From the NCBI GenBank assembly GCA_964411425.1, contig CAYPKW010000038.1:1-22220 (forward strand): a DNA stretch of 22,220 nt, read 5' to 3'. The DNA is from CAYPKW01 sp964411425. GTDB lineage: Bacteria > Pseudomonadota > Alphaproteobacteria > Dongiales > Dongiaceae. Under the pieces are notes generated by a model. The model worked only from the letters and a program-made list of their open reading frames with translations, ran no database searches and was not told the origin of the DNA. The stretch's first letter is position 1. Every line of letters begins with the position of its first letter. Both the position numbers and the translations under genes were made by a program. Below, one piece after another: positions 15,373 through 22,220 of the stretch.

Positions 15373-16671
15373 ATGACCGGATTGTTCGAACAGTTGGCGC
15401 CGCGGCCCCTGGCCGATCGATTGCGCCCGCGCTCGCTCGACGAGGTCGTCGGGCAGGACCATCTCCTTGGGCCCGACGGCCCGATCGCCAGCATGCTCGC
15501 CGCCGGTCGCCTCGCCTCGATGTTCCTGTGGGGCCCGCCCGGCTGCGGCAAGACGACGCTGGCGCGCCTTCTGGCCGAGCGCTCGGACCTGCATTTCGAG
15601 CCGCTGACGGCGGTGTTCTCAGGCGTCGCCGACCTGCGCAAGGTGTTCGACGGGGCGAAGGCGAGACGCGCGGGCGGCCGGGGTACGCTGCTGTTCGTCG
15701 ACGAGATCCACCGGTTCAATCGCGCGCAGCAGGACAGTTTCCTGCCGGTCGTGGAGGACGGCACGGTGGTGCTGATCGGGGCGACCACGGAGAACCCGTC
15801 CTTCGAGCTCAACGGGCCGCTGTTGTCGCGCGGCCGGGTGTTCGTGCTGAACCGGCTCGACGAGGCCGCGCTCGAGGTCATTTTGCGGCGCGCCGAGCAG
15901 GCGGAGGGCCGCGGTTTGCCCGTGGACGGCGAGGCGCGCGTCGCGCTGCGGGCGATGGCGGACGGCGACGGGCGCTATCTCCTCAACATGGCGGAAGCGT
16001 TGTTCGATCTGCCGGCGCCGGCGCGCCCGCTGGACGTGGCGGCGCTCTCCGCCGCGGTGCAGCGCCGGGTGCCGCTGTACGACAAGGCGCAGGACAGCCA
16101 CTACAACCTGATCAGCGCGCTGCACAAGTCGCTGCGCGGTTCGGACGCCGACGCAGCGCTCTATTGGCTGGCGCGCATGCTGGCCGGCGGCGAGGACCCG
16201 CTCTACGTCGCCCGCCGGCTGGTGCGCTTCGCCGTCGAGGACGTGGGCCTCGCCGATCCCAACGCGCTCGTGCAGGCGCTGGCCGCCTGGGACACATACG
16301 AACGGTTGGGCTCGCCCGAAGGCGAGCTGGCGCTGGCGCAATGCGTCATCTATCTCGCCACCGCTCCGAAGTCGAACGCGACCTACGCGGCGCACGGCGC
16401 CGCAATGGCGGCCGCCCGGGACAGCGGCTCGCTGATGCCGCCGATGCACATCCTAAACGCGCCCACGCGCCTGATGAAGACGCTCGGCTACGCCGAAGGC
16501 TACCGCTACGACCACGACAGCGAGGACGCGTTCTCGGGCCAGAACTACTTCCCCGACGGGATGGCGCGCCAGGCGTTCTACCGCCCGGCCGGACGCGGCT
16601 TCGAGCGCGAGATCAGGAAGCGCCTCGACGAATGGGCCAGGCTGCGCGCCGAGCGGGCGGCGGGCGAATGA
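15373..16671 (+). CDS. rarA: Replication-associated recombination protein A (AAA+ ATPase, MgsA/WHIP type)
   Basis: A 432-residue AAA+ ATPase of the RarA family, related to clamp-loader subunits and acting at stalled forks with SSB. It begins LFEQLAPRPLADRLRPRSLDEVVGQDHLLG. Walker A GPPGCGKT is at residues 54-61, Walker B LLFVDEIHRFN at about 106-116, and the sensor-1 motif GATTENPSFELN at 136-147. The C-terminal half contains KAQDSHYNLISALHKSLRGSD and PPMHILNAPTRLMK, the RarA tetramerisation region. It begins 15 bases after the protease gene. The stop overlaps the crcB start. Confidence 0.96.
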   Translation: MTGLFEQLAPRPLADRLRPRSLDEVVGQDHLLGPDGPIASMLAAGRLASMFLWGPPGCGKTTLARLLAERSDLHFEPLTAVFSGVADLRKVFDGAKARRAGGRGTLLFVDEIHRFNRAQQDSFLPVVEDGTVVLIGATTENPSFELNGPLLSRGRVFVLNRLDEAALEVILRRAEQAEGRGLPVDGEARVALRAMADGDGRYLLNMAEALFDLPAPARPLDVAALSAAVQRRVPLYDKAQDSHYNLISALHKSLRGSDADAALYWLARMLAGGEDPLYVARRLVRFAVEDVGLADPNALVQALAAWDTYERLGSPEGELALAQCVIYLATAPKSNATYAAHGAAMAAARDSGSLMPPMHILNAPTRLMKTLGYAEGYRYDHDSEDAFSGQNYFPDGMARQAFYRPAGRGFEREIRKRLDEWARLRAERAAGE

Positions 16672-17054
16672 GCATGCGCCTCATCATCGCCATAGCGGCC
16701 GGGGGCGGCATCGGCGCCACGGCGCGCTATCTTGTCTCGGCGTGGCTGGGGCACTCGCTCGGCACGGAGTTCCCCTGGGGCACGCTCGCGGTGAACGTGA
16801 CAGGCGGCTTCGTGATGGGCGTGCTCGTCGAGATCATGGCATTCGCCTGGTCGCCCAGCATCGTGATGCGCGCCTTCCTCACCACCGGCATCCTCGGCGG
16901 GTTCACCACCTTCTCGGCGTTCTCGCTTGAGTTCGCGGTCTTGGCCGAACGCGGCGCCGTCGGTGCCGCCGCCGCCTATGTCCTGGCCTCGGTCGCCGGA
17001 TCCATAGCGGCGCTCTTCGCGGGTTTGCGCCTCGTGCGGCTCTTGGTCGCGTGA
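16668..17054 (+). CDS. crcB: Fluoride ion channel CrcB/Fluc
   Basis: A 128-residue membrane protein with four hydrophobic helices. It has the family motifs GGGIGATARYLVS, FPWGTLAVNVTGGFVMG (the Asn lines the pore) and GGFTTFSAFSLE, whose TTFS break forms the central sodium site. Fluc channels work as antiparallel dimers that export fluoride; the single gene here predicts a homodimer. Two starts are possible: ATG 16668, overlapping the rarA stop, and ATG 16674. I chose the former because of the overlap. No fluoride riboswitch lies upstream, as there is no gap. Confidence 0.95.
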   Translation: MSMRLIIAIAAGGGIGATARYLVSAWLGHSLGTEFPWGTLAVNVTGGFVMGVLVEIMAFAWSPSIVMRAFLTTGILGGFTTFSAFSLEFAVLAERGAVGAAAAYVLASVAGSIAALFAGLRLVRLLVA

Positions 17055-18022
17055 GCGGCGTCAAGACTCTCGCGGTCGCGGCCGACGAACGCGACCTACG
17101 GCTCGATCGTTGGTTCAAGCGGCATTACCCGCGACTGGGCCACGGCCGGCTCGAGAAATTGCTGCGCACCGGCCAGGTGCGGATTGATGGCCGGCGCGCG
17201 CGCGCCGGCGACAGGCTGGCGCCGGGCCAGCGTATCCGCGTTCCGCCGTTGCCGGACGAGGACAAACCGCGTTCGCGCCCGGTCGGCGCGGAGGACGCGG
17301 CCGAGCTGCGCCGCGCCGTGCTGCACAAGGACGCGGACGTGATCGCCATCAACAAGCCAGCCGGCCTGCCGACCCAAGGCGGCCCCGGCATCCTGCGTCA
17401 TCTCGACGCCATGCTCGACGCGCTGCGGTACGAGGCGGCCGAGCGGCCGCGCCTCGTCCACCGGCTCGATCGCGACACTAGCGGAGTCTTGCTGCTGGCG
17501 CGCGGCGCTGGCGCCGCCGCCAAGCTCGCCGAGGCGTTTCGGCGCAAGGAAGTGCGCAAGCTCTATTGGGCCATCGTCGTAGGCGTGCCGAGCCCGTTTG
17601 AGGGACGGATCGATCTCGCGCTCGACAAGCGGCCGGGGCCGGCGGGCGAGCGCGTGGTGCCGGTGGAGACGGGCGCCGGCGCCGTCACCCGGTACCGGGT
17701 GCTCGAGCGAGCCGGCAAGCGGGTCGCCTGGCTCGCGCTCATGCCGCTCACCGGCCGCACCCATCAACTGCGCGTCCATTGCGCGGCCATCGGCACGCCC
17801 ATACTGGGCGACGGCAAGTACGGTGGGCCGGCGGCGTTCCTTGCCGGCGAGCGGCTTCAGCCGCGGCTCCATCTGCACGCCCGCGCGATTTCGCTGCCGC
17901 GGCCGGCCGGTGGCACCTTGCGCGTCGTGGCGCCGCTGCCGCCCGACCTCGAGGAGACTTGGCGGTTCTTCGGCTTCGATCCCCGGCGCGATGACGATCC
18001 GTTCGCCGAGTTGGATGAATAG
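17051..18022 (+). CDS. 23S rRNA pseudouridine synthase, RluC/RluD type (RluA family)
   Basis: A 323-residue pseudouridine synthase with an N-terminal S4 domain (about residues 16-65, LRLDRWFKRHYPRLGHGRLEKLLRTGQVRIDGRR region) and a C-terminal catalytic domain. The motif HRLDRDTSGVLLLA at residues 137-150 holds the catalytic Asp140; INKPAGLPTQGG and GRTHQLRVH are also present. Length and S4 domain fit RluC, which modifies three 23S rRNA uridines, but RluC versus RluD is not decided by sequence. The start is GTG at 17051, overlapping the crcB stop (GTGA). Confidence 0.93.
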   Translation: MSGVKTLAVAADERDLRLDRWFKRHYPRLGHGRLEKLLRTGQVRIDGRRARAGDRLAPGQRIRVPPLPDEDKPRSRPVGAEDAAELRRAVLHKDADVIAINKPAGLPTQGGPGILRHLDAMLDALRYEAAERPRLVHRLDRDTSGVLLLARGAGAAAKLAEAFRRKEVRKLYWAIVVGVPSPFEGRIDLALDKRPGPAGERVVPVETGAGAVTRYRVLERAGKRVAWLALMPLTGRTHQLRVHCAAIGTPILGDGKYGGPAAFLAGERLQPRLHLHARAISLPRPAGGTLRVVAPLPPDLEETWRFFGFDPRRDDDPFAELDE

Positions 18023-18067
18023 CGTTATATTGGCGAGAACGAAGCGTGGCGGTTTGAGGGCATACTC

Positions 18068-20086
18068 ATGAAACTGTTCCTGAAGATCGTGGCGGGGATC
18101 GTGGCGCTGCTGGTCGTGGCGGCGGGCGCCGGCATCGTGCTGCTCAAGAACACCGACTTCAACCAGTACCGCGGCCTCATCGCCGAGCAGGTAAGCAAGG
18201 CGACCGGACGCCAGCTCGCCATCGCCGGCGACTTCGAGCTTGCCGTGTCGCTAATTCCCACGGCCGCCGTCGCGGACGTGACGCTGGCCAACGCTCCCTG
18301 GGGCTCCCGGCCGGAGATGGTGCGCCTGAAGCGCCTGGAGGCGGAGCTGGAGCTGCTGCCGCTCCTGTCGGGCGAGGTGAGGCTCCGCCGCGTCGTGCTG
18401 GTGGACGCCGACATCCTGCTCGAGACGGACGACAAGGGTCTCGGCAACTGGGTCTTCGTCAAGGCGGCCGGCGAGGCGGCGCCGGCCGGGGAACGGCGCC
18501 TGCCGGTCGTCAACCAGGTGACCATCGAGGACGCGCTCGTCACCTACCGCAACGGGGTCACCGGGAAGACCCAGTCGCTCGCCCTCGACCGGCTCGCCTT
18601 CGACGCCGCCGACGAGGCGAGCCCGATCGCGCTCGACATCGAGGGGGCGGTCAACGACAACCCGATCGCGATCGCCGGCACCATCGGCGCGCTCAGCACG
18701 CTGATGAGCGGCCAGCCGGTGCGCCTCGACCTCGCGATCGCCGCCGGCGGCGCCAAGGGCACGGTCCGCGGCGACGTCGCGCGGCCCATGCAAGGCGAGG
18801 GCATCGAACTCGCGATTGCGGTCGAAGGCGACAATCTCGCCGAGCTGTCGGCGCTCGCCGGCGGCGCGCTGCCGCCCGTCGGGCCCTACAGTCTGTCCGC
18901 CCGGCTCACCGACCCCAGCGGCGCCTACAAGCTCGACGGCGTGAAGGTTAGGCTCGCCGGCAGCGACCTCGCGGGCGAGATGATTGTGACGGTGGAGGCG
19001 GGTCGCGCGCGGGTCTCGGCCGACCTCACCTCAAGCTCGCTCGACCTTGGCGACTTCGGCGTCGAGCCCAAGGGCGCGGGGCCGGCGCGAACGGACGGCC
19101 GCGTGTTCTCGGACGCGCCGTTGCCGCTGGCCGGCCTCGGCGCGATCGACGCCTCGATCAAGCTCGGCGCGCGCAAGATCGTGCACCGGGCCGTAGCACT
19201 GGACGACGTGGCGTTGGACGTGGCGCTCGACGGCGGCAAGGTCGCGTTGTCGCGGTTCGCGGCGGGCCTGGCGGGCGGCAGTTTCAGCCTGAGCGGCGCG
19301 GTGGACGGTAGCCGGCGGCCGGCCGCCATCAACGTAAAACTCAAGGCGCGCGGCGTCGAAGCAGGCGCGTTGTTGCAGACGCTAGGGCTGAGCGACGCGC
19401 TCGCCGGCGGCAAGGCGAACCTCGATCTCGACGTCGCCGGCCGCGGCGATTCGGTGCGCCAGCTCATGGCCGGCCTCGGCGGTACCGTCCATTTCGACAT
19501 GGGTAGCGGGCGCATCGACAACGATTTCGCCAAGATCATGCTCGCCGATATCTTTCAGTTGGTCTCCACCGGCGGCGCCGACATCTCCAATCTCAATTGC
19601 GTGGTGAGCCGGTTCGCTATCAAGGACGGGGTTGCGACCGCCAGGGGGCTCGTCATCGACACCCCCGGCGCCACCATCCTCGGCAGCGGACAGGTCAATT
19701 TGGCGACGGAGCGGCTCGAGCTCCGCTTCGAACCCTCGGCCAAGGAGACGAACCTGGTGAATTTGGCGGTGCCGGTGAACCTGGGCGGCACGCTCGCCGC
19801 ACCCAAGGCGTCGCCTGATGCAGCCGCGGTCGCGGTCGGCGTCGCGGGCGCGGTCGTCGGGGTGGCGACGGGCGTCGGCATCGTCGGCGCGCTGGCCGGG
19901 CTCACGGCCGGCGTAGAGGCCACCTCGGACGGGAATCCTGCCGCCAATCCCTGTGTGGCCGCGTTGGCCGCCGACAAGCCGGCGGCGCAGCAGCCACCGG
20001 CGAAATCGACCGGCGAGAAGGTGCTGGACGACGCCGGCGAGGCGCTCGACGACGTGGGCAAAGCCCTCAAGGGTCTGTTCGACTAA
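18068..20086 (+). CDS. AsmA-family protein
   Basis: A 672-residue AsmA-family protein with an N-terminal signal anchor (residues about 4-26: FLKIVAGIVALLVVAAGAGIVLL), the AsmA N-terminal region (KATGRQLAIAGDFELAVSLIPTAAVADVTLANAPWGS) and a large beta-rich middle. The C-terminal AsmA domain has the GLGGTVHFDMGSGRIDNDF block. The family is related to TamB and proposed to act in lipid or envelope homeostasis in the inner membrane and periplasm. Residues about 588-616 are a glycine/alanine/valine-rich stretch that looks like a glycine zipper, followed by a NPC motif. GAGGG at 18056-18060 supports ATG 18068. The exact substrate is unknown. Confidence 0.88.
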   Translation: MKLFLKIVAGIVALLVVAAGAGIVLLKNTDFNQYRGLIAEQVSKATGRQLAIAGDFELAVSLIPTAAVADVTLANAPWGSRPEMVRLKRLEAELELLPLLSGEVRLRRVVLVDADILLETDDKGLGNWVFVKAAGEAAPAGERRLPVVNQVTIEDALVTYRNGVTGKTQSLALDRLAFDAADEASPIALDIEGAVNDNPIAIAGTIGALSTLMSGQPVRLDLAIAAGGAKGTVRGDVARPMQGEGIELAIAVEGDNLAELSALAGGALPPVGPYSLSARLTDPSGAYKLDGVKVRLAGSDLAGEMIVTVEAGRARVSADLTSSSLDLGDFGVEPKGAGPARTDGRVFSDAPLPLAGLGAIDASIKLGARKIVHRAVALDDVALDVALDGGKVALSRFAAGLAGGSFSLSGAVDGSRRPAAINVKLKARGVEAGALLQTLGLSDALAGGKANLDLDVAGRGDSVRQLMAGLGGTVHFDMGSGRIDNDFAKIMLADIFQLVSTGGADISNLNCVVSRFAIKDGVATARGLVIDTPGATILGSGQVNLATERLELRFEPSAKETNLVNLAVPVNLGGTLAAPKASPDAAAVAVGVAGAVVGVATGVGIVGALAGLTAGVEATSDGNPAANPCVAALAADKPAAQQPPAKSTGEKVLDDAGEALDDVGKALKGLFD

Positions 20087-20100
20087 CCGGGGCGGCAGCA

Positions 20101-21633
<1,533 letters not shown>

Positions 21634-21642
21634 GTAGCGCTT

Positions 21643-21673
21643 CATCCTTCGAGACGCGCCCCCTCATCCTGAG
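21643..21673. repeat. Palindromic repeat, rearranged unit 1
   Basis: CATCCTTCGAGAC (21643-21655) followed by GCGCC and then the inverted other arm CCTCATCCTGAG (21662-21673). The two arms are in the wrong relative orientation for one hairpin, so this may be a fused or truncated pair. Bases 21645-21661 are an exact 17-base match to 22204-22220. Confidence 0.75.
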
Positions 21674-21731
21674 CCGGCTGACCTCTCCTTCGAGACGGGC
21701 CGATGGCCCTCCTCAGGATGAGGTCAGCCGG
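21674..21731. repeat. 11-bp inverted repeat enclosing unit 2
   Basis: CCGGCTGACCT at 21674-21684 is the exact reverse complement of AGGTCAGCCGG at 21721-21731, and unit 2 lies between. The right copy overlaps the last three bases of the repeat arm. Together they give a long hairpin potential of about 58 bases. Confidence 0.7.
21686..21723 (+). repeat. Palindromic repeat unit 2
   Basis: TCCTTCGAGAC (21686-21696) and CTCAGGATGAGG (21712-21723) flank the inner palindrome GGGCC GAT GGCCC (21697-21709). The unit can form an outer stem and an inner GC stem with a conserved internal asymmetry, as in REP-like elements. Same orientation as unit 4. Confidence 0.85.
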
Positions 21732-21760
21732 ACGAAGGGCGGGCGCTCCTCAGGATGAGG
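21732..21760. repeat. Partial palindromic repeat (unit 3)
   Basis: CTCAGGATGAGG is at 21749-21760, but its usual partner arm is reduced to a short ACGAAGG (21732-21738) in inverted sense. It reads as a degenerate or truncated copy. Confidence 0.65.
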
Positions 21761-21780
21761 AAACTAGAGGAGTAGGACCC

Positions 21781-21820
21781 CATCCTTCGAGACGGGCCCA
21801 TGGACCTCCTCAGGATGAGG
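21781..21820 (+). repeat. Palindromic repeat unit 4 (40 bases)
   Basis: Complete unit with CATCCTTCGAGAC (21781-21793) and CTCAGGATGAGG (21809-21820). CATCCT pairs with AGGATG (21812-21817) and the centre GGGCC CAT GGACC pairs with one mismatch. It has the same layout as unit 2. Confidence 0.85.
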
Positions 21821-21838
21821 AAGCCAGAAAAACTCGCG

Positions 21839-21883
21839 CCTCATCCTGAGGAGGCCGCGCAGCGGCTGTCTCGAAGGATGAGG
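21839..21883 (-). repeat. Palindromic repeat unit 5 (inverted)
   Basis: Inverted copy: CCTCATCCTGAG (21839-21850), a GC-rich centre, and GTCTCGAAGGATG (21868-21880). CCTCATCCT (21839-21847) pairs exactly with AGGATGAGG (21875-21883). It ends 26 bases before the nuclease start, so its hairpin lies just upstream of that gene. Confidence 0.85.
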
Positions 21884-21909
21884 GGGAGCGTAAGAAGGTT
21901 GGAGCCGTG

Positions 21910-22220
21910 ATGAATGCCTGCGCCTACATGGTCCGCTGCTCCGATGGCAGCTACTACGTTGGCTCAACCCGCGGCAATCTGGAGCTTCGGATCGCGCATC
22001 ACGACGCCGGGATTTATGGAGGGTATACTTCCAAGCGGCGACCCGTTGCGCTCGTCTGGCATCAGGAGTTCGAGCGGATTACGGACGCCGTAGCGGCGGA
22101 GCGGCAAATCAAAGGTTGGGGCCGAGCCAAGAAGGAGGCACTGATCGGCGGCGACTTCGTGGAAATACAGCGGCTCGCCAGGCGCAGACGCAGGTATTCC
22201 TCGTCCTTCGAGACGCGCCC
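21910..22220 (+). CDS. GIY-YIG nuclease family protein (3' end cut by window)
   Basis: At least 103 codons, open to the window end. The motif CAY / YVG (residues 4-6 and 16-18) replaces GIY / YIG, followed by catalytic-type Arg27 (LELRIAHH) and Glu64 in the AAERQIKGW block, then RAKKEALI. This is the small stand-alone COG2827-like GIY-YIG nuclease subfamily of unknown role. ATG 21910 is preceded by GGAG (21901-21904); a GTG at 21907 is also in frame. The last codons (from about residue 97) read through the repeat sequence as SSSFETR, so the C terminus is repeat-derived. Repeat copies bracket the gene. The biological substrate is unknown. Confidence 0.85.
   Translation, partial: MNACAYMVRCSDGSYYVGSTRGNLELRIAHHDAGIYGGYTSKRRPVALVWHQEFERITDAVAAERQIKGWGRAKKEALIGGDFVEIQRLARRRRRYSSSFETR
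22204..22220 (+). repeat. Palindromic repeat unit 6 (cut by window end)
   Basis: TCCTTCGAGACGCGCCC is identical over 17 bases to 21645-21661 and lies inside the nuclease reading frame. The rest of the unit is outside the window. Confidence 0.75.

Noticed and set aside
13810..15594. A 594-codon open frame on the - strand opposite the protease gene
   Set aside because: It is antisense to a clear HtrA-family gene, lacks recognisable domains and is explained by GC-rich codon bias keeping the opposite frame open.
14760..16667. Long + strand open frame upstream of crcB in the same frame
   Set aside because: It overlaps the protease and rarA genes out of frame and is low-complexity Arg/Ala/Gly; only the part from 16668 is a real gene.
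18011..18031. Possible promoter before the AsmA gene (TTGGAT and TATATT)
   Set aside because: The two boxes are only 9 bases apart, and no -35-like sequence lies at 16-18 bases from TATATT.
21839..21883. Repeat hairpin as an intrinsic terminator for pccB
   Set aside because: The stem is long but no T-run follows and it is over 200 bases past the stop; better explained as a repeat unit. It may still affect RNA stability.
21634..21909. CRISPR array in the repeat-rich region
   Set aside because: Units occur in both orientations, are themselves palindromic, and have irregular spacing without uniform spacers.

Overview
This GC-rich window is the main ribosomal-protein locus of an alphaproteobacterium, followed by a housekeeping cluster and a repeat-rich tail. 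The alphaproteobacterial assignment rests on gene order: the end of tuf directly before rpsJ, adk directly after secY, an alpha operon without rpsD, and rplQ followed by htrA, rarA, crcB and an RluC-type pseudouridine synthase. The protein sequences also look alphaproteobacterial; a Rhodospirillales- or Rhizobiales-like host is my best guess, not proven.

Layout. 2-79 is the 3' end of tuf (EF-Tu). 90-5195 is the S10 cluster (rpsJ, rplC, rplD, rplW, rplB, rpsS, rplV, rpsC, rplP, rpmC, rpsQ). 5192-10739 is the spc cluster (rplN, rplX, rplE, rpsN, rpsH, rplF, rplR, rpsE, rpmD, rplO, secY), joined to the S10 cluster by a 4-base stop/start overlap. adk overlaps secY by 4 bases. The alpha cluster (rpsM, rpsK, rpoA, rplQ; 11492-13927) has its own strong sigma70-like promoter, whose -35 box overlaps the adk stop codon and whose -10 box sits inside a 12-bp dyad. 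A periplasmic HtrA protease gene then overlaps rplQ by 4 bases, followed by rarA, crcB/fluC and the pseudouridine synthase gene, the last two also with 4-base overlaps. An AsmA-family gene and pccB (propionyl-CoA carboxylase beta) come next. All genes are on the + strand.

Tail. From 21643 the sequence changes character. There is a cluster of imperfect palindromic repeats (arms CATCCTTCGAGAC and CTCAGGATGAGG in both orientations), then a small GIY-YIG nuclease gene, open to the window end, whose 3' end runs into another copy of the same repeat. This repeat/nuclease pairing and the three-armed dyad around the rpsM promoter are the two most interesting signals. The rest is an orderly, intact core-genome region. 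I see no tRNA, rRNA, CRISPR array, insertion sequence or classical intrinsic terminator.
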